The notes: generated from the letters alone by a model not told the origin. Positions 45,599 to 58,449 are shown, numbered from the stretch's first letter. The stretch is DNA of 64,000 nt from Phorcus lineatus (GCA_921293015.1 OV121084.1:27032946-27096945); one strand, 5' to 3'. Made by a program: numbers and translations.

Positions 45599-48500
45599 TC
45601 AGTGGACGATGTGTTCCAGGATGCCCTGTCTGATGAGGTGCTCGCACTCCGAACGCAACAAGTAGTGCTGAAACATAGAACAACAGTCAGCCATTGATGT
45701 CTTTAGTAGTTGGTTTAAGAATTATAGCTCTCACTCCTCTGTGTAAGCTCTGCCGTGTAATATTGATACAGCAATAATAAACTTGTTTTATATCGCTGCA
45801 CATATGACGTCCCAATAGTGTGTAGTTGTGATGTCACAATGTTGGCACTGCCGTCACAAGCCTCGTCTTGGCAGATTGATCAACAAATATGCTTGCTTTA
45901 TGTAGGTAAGTAATAAAACATAATACTAAACTTCATACCATTTAATTCAATTTCTATTTAACTCGTACATTATTTAGAATTGAACTCGCTTTCGCTTAAT
46001 TCAAACACAATCATTAACTTGTTTAATTACAATAGTTTTAAATGGAAGGTTGTTTAGTATCCTTTACATATCGACACTTCACCTGTTGAATCAGATCAAC
46101 TCCCCTGAAAAAGGTATAGCTGCGCAAGTCTCTATCATTGACGAACTACCTCACAAGGCTTAAGTCGTGTCTGTAGAATAGTTCTCTACTGCAGACAAAG
46201 TTGCCGAGCTCATGGCGGATTCGAACCACAAACCTTTTGATCCCAAGCCAAACTTGCCTACCACTGCGCTATCCCGCCCCTTTATAAAGACTAACAAAGA
46301 CTATGTTCATAATGATACCTATCTTTCCACCGTCATTGAAAAAAAAATTATTAAAATTGAAACCAGACTGAGGGTTTGAATCTTTTCTTTCATTTTTGGA
46401 CAGACTACGACATAACCCCCTTTGGCTTTGCTGGCGGGGCATGATAATCTTTGATTGGTTACTGGTGGACATTGCTGCAGATTTTGAGTAAACATTAATA
46501 TTTAACATTATTTATAACATGTGTGGGAATGAGGATTGTATACTTAGTACATTTTTTTCAATTTGTTTGTACCTGACTGTTTTTTTTTAGGACGATGATG
46601 TTCCCATCCTGGGTTTCGAACTCGCCATGATCCACGAGACATCGGACCTCTACATACAGAGTCTTTGGAGGTTTGAGGTCCTGTGTAAGGTCAAGGCCGC
46701 CGGCCTCCCCGATCGACCTCATGTAACTTGCTAGCATCTTGTTGTAACGACCGAACCATTGAATCTGCAAACAAGAAGATTTTTTGACAATTTGAAAGAT
46801 TGTAAAACAACAAGCAGTGTTTTAACTTTAATGTCAAATCAAACATTACCTCAAAACATAACCATCTTTAATAAAGAAAAATTAAAAAATGACCCGGTTA
46901 CTAACTTATAACAGGCTTTTTTCTATACACTGTTAAAAGAATTTTTTGTGTTTTGAGCAGCCATCAAGTGCATAATTGTGTAGCAATGCTGTGTTTATTT
47001 TGCAAAATTTATCAAGTATTACTTTCCGTATCTTCAGGCTATGATCATAGATATGATTTTACAAGGGGAAGTCAATAAGTTCATAGAAGTAGACATTAAA
47101 TCGAAGCCAATTGGTTGCGATATTGATTTTATTTTTCAATATAATTTCCCTGGACCTTGATGCACTTTGCCAAGTTGTCTTTGAGACTATCCATGCCCTA
47201 GCGGTAAAAGTTTTTTGACTAGAGGTTTGTTTATGTCTGTAAACTGTTACTAGATGGCCTATCTCAATAATGACATCAACAATGATGTCTTCAGGGTTGT
47301 ATTAATACTCACTTCTATGAAGTTATTGACCTCCCCTCATAAACGAGTGGACCACACAACCTTACATTAGCATGTTCTCCGTAATGAATAGAAGCAGTGA
47401 ATTAAGGTTGAAAGGTAAACAGCCATAAGACATAACTCGTGCAAATTATTAACGCTTGTTACTTTACACCTTTTCATGGCCAATTCTTCAGTGTTCAAAC
47501 TTGATAGTCAGATTAGAAATCTGCTGAAAGTTACTCCAACTACCGATAAAGGAACAGAATGAAACTATGAACTTCTATGCAGGAAGCTTCAATAGGCTGC
47601 TGAGTTATGCCTTGTGGGAAGTTGTTTGGAAGCTGGAAGAAAATCAATATACTCTGAGACACAATTTGCTGAAGATAGGGTACCTCTTTTTCACACATGT
47701 TGTATTTGATGTCCGCCGGCAAAACACTTCCAAACTCCCATCTCATCTTACGGATCTGACTCAGCCGATTATATCTGAAATATAGGCATTGATGGAGAAT
47801 AATAAAAGATTGTTTTTTGTGTTCAGTTCCTTGTTTTAGTGAGCAAAGTATTGTTTCGGCAATGCTTTCGTAATTTTTGAGCCATAAGCTGCGTGAGGTA
47901 TATCTCAATTCTCAATGAACACTTTTGGAAAATAAACATTAACAATAAAAATTAGGCAATGACAAACGAGAAACTTGCTCGCCTTAATAATCCTGAAAGA
48001 AGGACAAGGGTTTTGAAAATGATAATAATCAAATATTAATGTAGAACAATGGAGTTTATGCACTTTATTGATTATATGAAACTAATTCTCTGAACATGAA
48101 CTTAATGAGTAATCAGTGAGTAATGTCCAAGTCTAGAAACTACGTTTTAACCTTTTTCTGGCAGTGTGGATCGTGATTTTTAAAATCATCAATGTAATTT
48201 GTATAAGTAAAAGTAAGATCCCACAAGTGTGCTGGGATTGTTAACAAATTATAAATGGACCCATCCAGAATTATTCAACAACTAGCCTGCAGGTGAGGTG
48301 AGGTGAACTAGGGTTTAACGCCGCTTTAAAGAGTATTTCACTTATATCGCGGCTGCTAGTATCATTGCAGGGAGAAAGCCTGCAACACCATTTTGGCTGT
48401 GCATTGCGGTGAAACCTGCGAGCATCGGCTGGAACTAGCAAACCATGGTTGGTACTGTGCTGAATTCAGTGTAGCATTGTACCCAAAACCTTACTGAACA

Positions 48501-50111
48501 GTTCTCTACTGCAGACAAAGTTGCCGAGCCCCTGGCGGGATTCGAACCACGGACCTCTTCATCCGAAACCGAACGCGCTAACCACTGCGCTATCCTGCCC
48601 CCACTAGCCTGCAGGCAGGTATTCATTTCATACACTTCAAAGTAACAGAAGCATGAGTTTCTCTACTAGTGTAAGACATGGAATTTTCCTGAGAAAATTA
48701 TCAATAAACTTCAAATAAATGGGGAAAAAAAAGAAATAAAAAATCTTTACAAATTATTCAATAGAGGGTGAGGGATATGAAACCAAACAGTCAGGATACA
48801 AGACTCACAAGTATGCCAGAAGACATCGTTTGTTTCGCTCCAGTCCCGAGTGGCGTAGCTGAACTCCAGAAAACAGTCCACTCTCTCCTGCTACAGTGTC
48901 ACTCCTGTAACAGAAAACATTTGTTTTCATAGTGATAATTACAACAAATATTTCATATATTGACGACTTTTGTAAAAGGGACTCAAGGTAGATTGAACAA
49001 ACCTATAACCTTCATTGTAAATTCTTAATACTACAGGGCTACAGATAAGATGCGTATCTGCGTAAAATACGCACGGGTAATTCATATATACGCATTAAAA
49101 ATGAAATCAATGAGTGACAGATACGCACAACTTTCCAAGAATATGAGTCAGATATTTGTTTTCAGGAGTGACCTTAAAAAAATTTTTATTTCTACATGTC
49201 TGATCGAATGGTTCGAATAGTAGCCAACTTGATGCCAACTTGTATGAAAACAAAGACTACCGACTTTATATTTGATAAATCACTCGTTTATTAACAGCTT
49301 AAACGTATGGAAAATATAATCAACGACTAACATCGAAAAAAAACTTGGAATGAGGATCTGAAAACGATAAACCTTGAAATACTCTAGTTTATTTCATGTG
49401 GAAATTTTACTCCTCAATTTTTATTTTGAGGAGTAAAATACCCCTGAGTCGAAATAATTATCTGGAGCCCTGATACTAACCCATCTCTCTGCTTGTAATG
49501 AAAATATAAACTTACACATCTCGTTGATTGTGCTCGAAGAGAGCTTTCATTTCCTCCAGAACTTGACGTACTCCATCTTCCTGTACGAATAGAAAAAGAC
49601 AAAAATATTTTCTCTGCTGTAAAGTTTTTAAGCACAGCAGCAGACTGAGGGGGAGGGAGGTGTACCATGTGATTCCAGATTTCAATTAAATGTTATAACC
49701 TAGCTATATCAGTTTGGTTAATGATCATTTTACTTTGATTAATTAATTCCCACAGGTAGATAAATTCATCAATTCAATTGTGTCAATGAGTATGATTTTG
49801 ACAGAATTACTTTTTACACATCCATTCTTTTTAGAAAATTCACAATTTATATATTTGTACAGGTTTTATTTTTGATTGAATGATAACTATAGTTAAATAT
49901 AAGTATTTGGAATCCATATAAAGCTTTGCAGCAACCTAAGTAATAACAATTCCGTGTTGACAATGAAGTTGCGAACGAACGTGTCAAATATGTATACTTT
50001 CAAAATCTACGAAAGTTACATAAAGTTAAAACACACATTGTAAGGGGGTAAAGAACCATCAACCGTTCTTTTCAGCTCCCGAATCAAATCCAAAGCCTTC
50101 TCTGCCAACAT
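45599..50111 (-). CDS. GINS1: GINS complex subunit 1 (PSF1), 6 exons, 195 residues
   Basis: Exons, 5' to 3' on the minus strand: 50111-50037, 49580-49516, 48904-48809, 47774-47684, 46764-46573, 45667-45599. All introns are GT-AG, phases agree, and the total is 588 nt. The human protein has 196 residues. Recognition rests on [13 protein letters not shown] at the start, [17 protein letters not shown] in exon 2, [10 protein letters not shown] at the end of exon 3, [20 protein letters not shown] in exon 5, and [13 protein letters not shown] at the C-terminus. GINS1 is one of four GINS subunits and joins CDC45 and MCM2-7 in the replicative helicase (CMG) in the nucleus. The N-terminal helical A-domain and the small C-terminal B-domain (about 145-195) are both complete. 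A SINE and a SINE fragment lie in its introns. Confidence 0.97.
46168..46280 (-). repeat. SINE head fragment in a GINS1 intron
   Basis: On the minus strand this shows the GGGGCGGGATAGCGCAGTGG head and a GGATTCGAACC-type B-box in degraded form. The body and tail are missing and no clear target duplication is seen, so it is an old fragment. Confidence 0.6.
48294..48602 (-). mobile_element. Full-length tRNA-derived SINE in a GINS1 intron
   Basis: Complete from the (GGTGA)n tail at the left to the GGGGGCAGGATAGCGCAGTG head at the right, read on the minus strand. A perfect 13-bp duplication, ACTAGCCTGCAGG, lies at 48281-48293 and 48603-48615. It is in the same orientation as GINS1. Confidence 0.85.
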
Positions 50112-50278
50112 ATTCCTAAATCAAAGGCGTGCAAATACCCGCCAAAATAAGTTAAACTCGATGCTATTGGGTGAAAAGGATAAAAAGAGACCAATAGAAC
50201 TGCTTGTTGCTTCTTAGACACGTGATTAAAATCTAAAAATAGCATTAATGTTTTGATCGAGGGAAGTTGTCAACAAGG
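50112..50278. promoter_or_regulatory. Bidirectional promoter between GINS1 and ABHD12
   Basis: Only 167 bp separate the two start codons. CCCGCCAAAA at 50138-50147 reads TTTTGGCGGG on the GINS1 strand, a good E2F-type site, which fits a replication gene. ATTGG at 50166-50170 and CCAAT at 50191-50195 are CCAAT boxes in opposite orientation. CACGTG at 50219-50224 is an E-box near ABHD12. No TATA box is evident. Both 5'UTRs must lie within this span or overlap it. Factor binding is inferred from motifs only. Confidence 0.75.
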
Positions 50279-53200
50279 ATGTTTCACGAAAGCAAAGCTG
50301 TTTCAAAACCTCTGTTTGATAAAGGTTCCTTGAAAGAAAAAGTTGAAATATGGAAGACAGCGACACGAAACAGTTTGCCTACACGGTAAGTATCTGATTA
50401 GATTTGAGTGCAGTTAGCAAATCGTTGTTGGACATTGATCCCGCGAGTGGACTTTGGACCCTTTGTCCATCGTCCTTCAGCACAGCCTGATAGTGCGTGC
50501 TCAATGAGCAGATATGACTGAACAGTGGTTAGGACGATATATACGTCGTTGCTATCAATATTTACACAAATAAACATCAATTATCAGCAGCAATCATATA
50601 ATTGAATCGTTAACTCGTTTTCAAACATGGATGCTGAAGTTCGGTCAAGTGGAATTGATGAATATATCTGGTAAAGAGTTTACATTCACCCTGTTTGACT
50701 TTGACACCTGTCAGTGACTACTAGTTTCCTGGGACTGCTTTCACAAAGCTACCTTAACTAAGGTTAACCTTAACTCCCATACTTTAACATTGCACTAAGG
50801 TTACCTTAAGGACTTACGATCACCTTAGGGCTTTGTGAAAGGAGGCCCAGTGAAACAGGAAAACTCAATATTTGTTTGATATTGAAATTGGAATAAACAA
50901 CTGTGTCGTTGCTTGAGATCACAATTGGTCCCCCCTCACAACATTTATTCATTACATGTTCTAATGATCTATCATGCAGGGAAGATTTAGGTTACCCGAT
51001 GTTTCTGTATATTTATTATACAATTTTATTTTGAATTAATAATATCTGGTTTCCTTTTTTGGTAAGGCTACATACAATACCCAGCCATACCACTATTCTT
51101 CTTTTTCTTGAATAAATATTGCTAGGCAATAAGGTTAGACAATATGTTTATTTAATGTTTGTATTGAACCTTGACTTTATGTAGAAATGTCCGCCCAACA
51201 ACTAAAATTTAAGAAAATACCTACTAGTACACACTTTGAAAACCAAAACAAACCAAATAGTGTGATATATGTATTTCTTCCTGTTGAGTAATATGTGGAA
51301 TTATAATGGTTTAAAACAATTTTTCAATAATATTTTATGGCCAATAATTGAACCGATATGTGCACCTTTAAACATATCATGGAGAAGCAGTTACTTCTTC
51401 CTAGTCTGAAAAAACTAATGTAGATGAAAAGCTTAACATCAAAATAGAAATCGGCAGTCAATCGAGTTGACATATTCAATTCTTGTTTGTTATAACACTT
51501 GTCAAATTAAATTTATTCTGTGCAAATATTGCATGAAATGTCATCAAGCCCTCGTGAATCTGACAAATCCTGCAATGTTTAAGCACTTAGTAAATAAAAA
51601 ATCAAATAGCCAGGCTTAAGCTTTCTGACCTCTTCTCCAACAAGCCGAAACCTAATTTAATCAGCAATGGGCTGGTTCACATGTTACATGAAATGTTCTA
51701 ACTTCTCCAGGGAAACTGTCAACACAGTGATATCAGTGACCAAAACTGTCCTCCTGACCGTGTTCATCATCTACATCGCAGTGCCCATCTTTGTGAGAGC
51801 CAATTCCTGGATCTTGCCCAAAGTTGTCTTCTCTAATATCAGTAAGCATGACATGATATTTTGCTTTCAGATGTAGTATTAATGTTACAGTGTAGTTACA
51901 AAGAAATCTCCTGAACTGAAAAGCGTAATTTCCTTAAGGGCATTTTAGAAGCTGGATTGATGAAGAAGAATGAATAATTTCTTCGATAACGGTGTTAGTA
52001 TCTACACCGAGACGTCGCAATTCATGCAATAAAGAAGTTGACTATCCATAAGAAATTATTCATTCTTCTTCATTGAAATAATTATTTTAAATATCAGTCT
52101 ATTCTTTGCAATATCTTAGACTAATTATAATGTTTGACATCATGGTAACTCTGTCAACATATCATTTTAAGAAAATAAAACTATTTAGTTGTAAATCATT
52201 GGGTAAAGTTCTACTCTCATCCTAATTTTCCTTTCAGTTCGTTGGCCACCTTTTATTGATTTCACCCGACCGAGAGACTTCGGACTGAATTCAACACGGA
52301 ACTTCTATGTGAAAACAGAAGAAGGAATCAACGTTGGTGTTTGGTAAGATTTGAACAAATTGATTTCTTTTGAGTATATATCATTATGAAAGTATGAAAA
52401 ACAATCATAGAATTGAAATACTTCACTGTTATGTTGATATCTATCACTTTATATACTTTTTTTATTAGGGTTATTTTATAGAATTAGACTCCTAAAACAA
52501 TTCTAAAGCATCTAGACGATTTGGTCCAACCTGATAGTTGTTGGAGTCATATATGCCAAACTCAATCAATGGTGTCATTTGATCGTGAAGTATCGACTGT
52601 TACCAAAAAGATTCATTTTAAAGCTAATTGGTTTTTAACAGTGACAATATGAAGGTAGAACGTTGTAATTATGATCGAACACTGGACAGTGGTGCGCGTC
52701 AAATGGTCAAACATAATTTTTGTGACTTATCTAAAACGGCTGGTTAGTTAGGTTGTATAACTAGTATCCATGTATATCGGACGGGATATCTGCACCTCTG
52801 TGCATTTATAAGGCTGTATATAGATTTTCATGGAAAACCAGTATTTGTCATATATATGTCTTTTGGAAATGAAAAGTTAATATGTTTTGATTTTATATCG
52901 CCACATATGACATTTAGGTTCGTATCAAAGGTAAATAATATGTTATGAAAATCACGGTGGCTCTTTTAGTAACAGTTTGAAAGATGTGTCATTGTTTGAT
53001 ACTGTCTGTTTCTGCAGGCATACTTTACCAACCAGTTTAGCCAATGAAGCAAACCCAGGTGATGAGTATGAATACGAAGATCTACTTGCAAGCGGCAAGA
53101 AAATAATTCTTTATCTCCATGGCAACAGTGGCACCAGGTACAGTTAAATGAAAGATTAATTATCATGTCTGTTTTTTCAGTTACAAGTAAAATGATAGAT

Positions 53201-56200
53201 GAAAATTGTAATGGATATCAAACACAAAATTTGAAAAATAAAAAATCATAATTCTTTATCTCCATGGCAACAGTGGCAGCAGGTACAGTTAAATGAAAGA
53301 TTAATTATCATGTCTGTTTTTTCAGTTACAAGTAAATGATAGATGAAAATTGTAATGGATATCAAACACAAAATTTGAAAAATAAAAAATCATACTTAAA
53401 AGAAATTAGCATTTGTTTTGAAAAGAGATTAGATCTACCAAACTCTCGTACATGAAGTCACATGTTGCTTATATATGGTCATTTGTGTCCCTTGGGTGAT
53501 TATATAAAATGTGAACCTTCCTTGATTTACTAGCCTAGGGCTAGTTCAGTGTGTTATTTCACAGGTCATAATCTATCAAGCGTGAAAATGGTGTAATCTT
53601 CATAAGCCGAGTGATTATAGCTTTCATTCATGATTGAATGAACATACTGAGTTAAAAGAAAATAGATTATTAGCCCTTCTTGATAATCAAATGAATGCAA
53701 TTTAGTTGATCACTGTAAATAATTGAATTCAGACTTATTATTTGGTATTTTGAGATGTGATAACATAACTCAACAGCTTAGATATAGCAGTATCTGTATA
53801 AATAAAAATATAATGAAATTCATGTTATAATATCAGTATTTTCACAATAAACAAAATGAACATAAAATATTTTGACTATGTTGATTATGTGTTATTCACA
53901 ACAGAGGTGGGTTTCACCGTGTTCAGCTGTATAAGCTGTTGGCAAGTCTTGACTTCCACGTCGTCACTTTCGACTACAGAGGTATGTTATCAATAATAGT
54001 TAAGTTAGGTGTGATAGATATGTAAAGGGTGTTGCTGATGTTCACACTTTCCGTGGTAAAAACAAACTATTTCACTGTGAACAATTTGTTAATTGTTATT
54101 CATGCTTTAAAGAAATATGATTTTGATAAATTTTGAATAAATCAATTTTGAATAAATCCAGTGCTTTCGTTCCAATTAATCTACACTACAAAGTTGTATT
54201 GTAGATTAATCGGAACAAAAGCGCTGGATTATCGAGGATGTGTGAACATAAACAGAACCCTAATGATATAAAAAGATATATATTGCATTTTCATAACTGT
54301 AAAAATTAGGATTTCTGAAAACAGTTATTTATGATACGGTTACCAAGATGAATCCTCTTACATAAACTGTATACTTTAAACTATACTAATATCTAGTCAT
54401 ATTCTATCGTAGTCAAATCAACAAAGGGAGACAACTCATATCCTGTTTGGCTCATCAGGTTTCTGATCAGGTTGATATGGCATGCTTTACAGGTTTTGGG
54501 GACTCTACTGGGACACCCACAGAGGATGGGGTTGTGCATGACTCATACTTTATGTACCGCTGGATCAAAGAACGCAACAATGGAGAACCGGTCTTCCTCT
54601 GGGGACACTCCCTGGGCACGGCGTAGGTTAATTCTCAAATTGAAGATTCTAAGACATAGGCAAATGTTGAAATCCAAATCTAAAAATTCATCTTCTCAAT
54701 ACCACAAAGTATCATTTCAATCCTGAGGGTTTTGTTAGGAAACAATTACTTTTACTTTTAAGCTTAAATTTTGTTGCTTTTGTTGTTGTTGAAGATAGTA
54801 AAAAAGAGACAGAATGTCTGTCCATGAGAAGCAACAAACTGTGATTGTTTCTGTGCTGTATTTAAGCAAAAACCTTAGGGAAGAATCTTTGGTTTATGTA
54901 ACACCACCTTTAAGAAGAAATCTATTGTGATACTGTAAAATCTCATTGAAATTAGATGTGCCTACACTCTCACCTCAATTTGTTTCTGATCTGGGAACCG
55001 TTTCATTGATGCAACTGAGATGACCTTTGTTTTCCAGCCAATCAGGGACAAGACTTGTAAGCTATGGGCCAGATATATTCAGTATTTAATTAGCCACTGA
55101 TTTTTTTATTTATAAAATCTGAAAGGTCACTGATAAGGTCATCTCACAAGACCCCAATGAACTAAGATCAGAAATGGAGCAGGGTTGTGGTTCAGTTTAA
55201 CACGTTTGTTGACTAATAAACCTTCTTCCAATTTCAGTATAACGACTAAACTTGCAAAGAAACTCTGTGAAAAAGGTGAGTTTGTTTTTGAATATTGAAT
55301 AGAAGTCATATGTTGACTCAAATATTTAAAACTCAATGTATTAAAGATATGCAGATTTTGAGAAAAAATAATGAAAAGAGAAATGAGTGAGCCATTCCAA
55401 AACCTTTAGTTACGCTCCATAACTTGTTGTTCTTATGATGTTAGATACTAGCATGGTCTTCTAGATGATCATTTACATTATTACCTCCATTGATAACATA
55501 ACAAGTGACCTATTTGTCATATATGCACATGTTCACAAATCAATTTTGTTTAGCAATGATTGTCTCTGTGAGAGTTCCGTTATCTTGTCAACATTATATC
55601 TTAATTGTCCTTGATGTCACTGTACTTGTCTGTTGCATGGGAAGAAAGATTTTTCTAACTTCTCCCACAAGGGAGAATTTGTGCCAGCCAAAAAGACTTA
55701 CTAATTTGAGCCTTGCAGCATTTCCCCAACCTTTCTGTGCTTGATCTCTTGGCTACTGTATCAGGGCGTGATAGTCCAATGAGAAAAATTATATGGAGAT
55801 TACAAATATATTTTTTGAAAGAGGCATTACACTTTAATCAAATATTTGACAATTAGAGCACGACTTGCAGCGGAGATCAGTGATCAAAATAATTCTCAGT
55901 CCCATCTGGCAAACATTAAAATTTGACAAGCTCTACAATGTGTAGACACTCAAGCTAGATGGGCTTTACTGCCGTGTGTTCCAACAAGTCCTACTTGGAA
56001 TTAACAAGCAATTTGCTGGTGGGCAGGCAGCTATTTCAAAACCCTGGGGAGGAATTAGCCGTTTTATGGATATTAGAATGCAATTCAAATGAAAAGAATT
56101 ATTAATAATTTTAAAAAATTGCACTTGAAAGTGTGTAATATAATTATTTCAATACTCGTAACTCTTGCTCTCAGGTAAAAATCTCTTTCATGTATGTACA

Positions 56201-58449
56201 TTATCATATTGTTCCAGGTGATCATCCACCAGGTATTGTGTTGGAGGCCCCATTCAACAACATCAGAGAAGCGGCCGCTAATCATCCCTTCGCAATCGTT
56301 AGTAGTCTCTTGTTTTCTTTTGTAGGTGTTATGAATGAAAACACACTCACTTTAGTAAGCGATAGATGTACCGACCCTGCTTCTACAAAGGTTTTGTGAT
56401 ACATAGATAGCTAGTTTAAAATATTGATAATTCTATTGATTGGACATTTGCACCGTGAACTTTCAAAATTGGAATGTTACAAAAATTAACACGTTTAAAA
56501 TATTTTTGACGGATCCATTTATCAAATTTGGTAAAGCAAAGATATATTACTGATCATTACTTTCAATGTGTATATTGAGAAAACTGTTGATTCTATTTAT
56601 TATTCCATAATTCCTTAGATGATATTTACATAAACTCTTTATTGATTCTAGCCATATCGTGTATTGCCCTGGTTCAGTTGGGTCTTTGTGGATGGGATTA
56701 AGGAGAATGGAATCCATTTCAGCACTGATGAAAAGTAAGACATCTTTTTTATACATATGTAATAAATAATTATCTTCTAACCAGAGACTAAATGATTAGA
56801 GGTTTGACAAATCAGACTTTTATACATATCACAATATTTCATTACAATTTGATTCGACGTGATACAGTCACACTATACAATTCTTCAGGCATTTTCGATA
56901 AGAAAGATTAAGTTCTGACACACACCTTTATTTCTAGACAAAATAAACACTTTAAAGTCAAAGATATTTATCACATTATAGAGACAGTGTCACAATACTT
57001 ATGTCGTCAGATAAAGTAACACGATTCTTGAAACTACGATGTATTGGCACACCTCTTTAAATGCGGACTGACTTGCATTTGAAAATCCTTGGATTATGTT
57101 TAATAAAATTATAATACAAATATATCATGTCATGATTCCAAATTAAGTCTTTGATATTGGAGTATAGTCTAACAGTTAGACTCTAAAATGAAAAATGCTT
57201 AAGTTAATCGAAAAATTTTAAAGATATTAAATGAAATGAAAAGGAGACTTAAATTTTCTTAAGTCTTTTTATAGACTTGCTTAGGCTTCTATCTTATTTC
57301 AGGGTCTGGCCTACAGACTAATAGGAGTATAATTCAATGGAATCTGTTTTTCTGCATTACGTTTTCTTTTTTGACAGCATTCTGCATGTGAGTCCTCCCA
57401 TTCTGATTCTTCACGCGGAAGATGACGCTGTGGTGCCCTTTCACCTGGGGGAGAAGGTAGGGTAGTATTTCATTATTGTCACCATCCTCCTATACCCAGG
57501 GCTGTCTCTCTGAATTCTCTTCACTATCATCACGGAATATTTGTACTGAAATTACAGGTCCTGGATTCATGTAATGAAACAATATCCAAATGAAACAGAA
57601 TTATGTGAGGAGGTAATTTCAACATCTGTAGTTTTAAAAAGTCCTTTTCAGCGTATGATAAGGAACTTGGAATTGAAATTGCCAACCATTTGGGTGTGAA
57701 CATGCGAGCTAAGAGTTGGAATTTTCAACCAATTTTCTTTCTTTCTGTAAAAAGTTTAAATTGCTTCTATGTTACGGTAACATTTGTTTAAAATACAAAA
57801 TAGTTGTTGAATCTAGCTAAAATATTGTTGAATCTTGCAAAAGCATTATTATAACTTCGAGAAATACTGTTTACAAAATAATTGAAAAGAATCAACTAGA
57901 ATGCAATTATAAAGTAGGTTTTTTGAAATAGATAAAAAAAACAACAACTGTCTTTTTTGGTTTCTTAAGCAAGACATGTCTATTTTTCAGCTGTATACAG
58001 AAGCAAAGGAATCTAGACCAGATCACCATGGACTCATAGAGTTTCAGAAGTTCCATGGTCACCATGGTTACGGACACAAACATATTTTTAAGGCTCCAGA
58101 ACTACCAGAAATTATCAGGTATTACTCTCAACCTCAGACTAAAACATATCATTCATATTCATAATGGCATGCTATGAAACGTTCACGCAAATGAAGCAGT
58201 CATAAAATCTTCAAATAATATTGCACATTTTCAATAATGAGAGATTGATAATTCCAATATGTAACATTGAGATCATAACATATGTACTGAATTCTCACCA
58301 CAGTTTGGGCAATAACTTGATAATGGATTATTAATAAATAAAAATGTTTTTAGAAGAACAAACTTTTAAAAGCTTATCAATTTGTTTCAATTCCTGTTTA
58401 TCCGATTTCCAGGTCATTTGTGCATAAATCACTGAAACAGCACAAGTGA
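50279..58449 (+). CDS. ABHD12: ABHD12 lysophosphatidylserine/monoacylglycerol lipase, 12 exons, 371 residues
   Basis: Exons: 50279-50385, 51711-51841, 52238-52343, 53018-53137, 53905-53981, 54493-54622, 55238-55275, 56218-56297, 56652-56734, 57378-57456, 57991-58118, 58413-58449 (1116 nt, all GT-AG, phases agree). The ATG at 50279 is chosen because the later ATG at 50350 is out of frame with exon 2. One transmembrane helix lies at about 48-64. N97-S-T is a glycosylation sequon at the place of human N123. The alpha/beta hydrolase core shows HGN at 149-151, the nucleophile elbow G218-H-S220-L-G222, acid D306/D307 in HAEDD, and H346 in GYGHKH. The human enzyme is an ER membrane lipase that hydrolyses lysophosphatidylserine and monoacylglycerols with a lumenal active site. 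All catalytic residues are present. Confidence 0.96.
50729..50850. repeat. MITE in ABHD12 intron 1
   Basis: It opens CTGGGACTGCTTTCACAAAG and ends CTTTGTGAAAGGAGGCCCAG, near-perfect terminal inverted repeats of about 20 bp. The middle carries repeated CCTTAACTAAGGTTAACC-like palindromic phrases. Length 122 bp, no coding capacity. Confidence 0.7.
51961..52072. repeat. Palindromic repeat with the same core as 20.6 kb
   Basis: Perfect inverted arms of at least 23 bp (51961-51983 and 52050-52072) enclose a 66-bp core. The core (GATAACGGTGTTAGTATCTA onward to AATAAAGAAGTTG and ATCCAT) matches 20679-20755. The arms differ from those at the other locus. It sits in ABHD12 intron 2. Confidence 0.7.
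52510..52985 (+). repeat. Dispersed repeat family X, diverged copy
   Basis: Shares GTTGGAGTCATATATGCCAA, GATCGAACACTGGACAGTGG and GTGGCTCTTTTAGTAA-type phrases with 42425-42965. It lies in ABHD12 intron 3. Confidence 0.45.
53105..53393 (+). repeat. 145-bp tandem duplication spanning ABHD12 exon 4 and its donor
   Basis: Unit 1 is 53105-53249 and unit 2 is 53250-53393. They differ at two positions that I noticed (ACCAG against AGCAG before the donor, and a missing A later). Each unit begins with the last 33 coding bases of exon 4 and includes the GTACAG donor. The second unit is therefore a decoy exon end within intron 4. Confidence 0.85.
54155..54230. repeat. 76-bp hairpin element
   Basis: Arms 54155-54190 and 54195-54230 are nearly perfect reverse complements, starting AATCCAGTGCTTTCGTTCC. 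Only about four bases separate them. It is MITE-like and lies in ABHD12 intron 5. Confidence 0.7.

Noticed and set aside
45574..45700. Plus-strand open frame at 45.6 kb that looks coding
   Set aside because: It is the antisense of the last GINS1 exon. The minus strand matches the GINS1 C-terminus and fits phase and splice sites.
48435..48635. Small minus-strand protein
   Set aside because: The frame is simply the SINE read through its tRNA-like head.
50350..50385. ATG at 50350 as the start of ABHD12
   Set aside because: Its frame ends in phase 0 at the donor, and joining to exon 2 then hits a stop. The ATG at 50279 keeps the transmembrane and hydrolase frame.
54472..54726. 84-codon frame over ABHD12 exon 6
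   Set aside because: It reads exon 6 in the wrong frame and runs into the intron.
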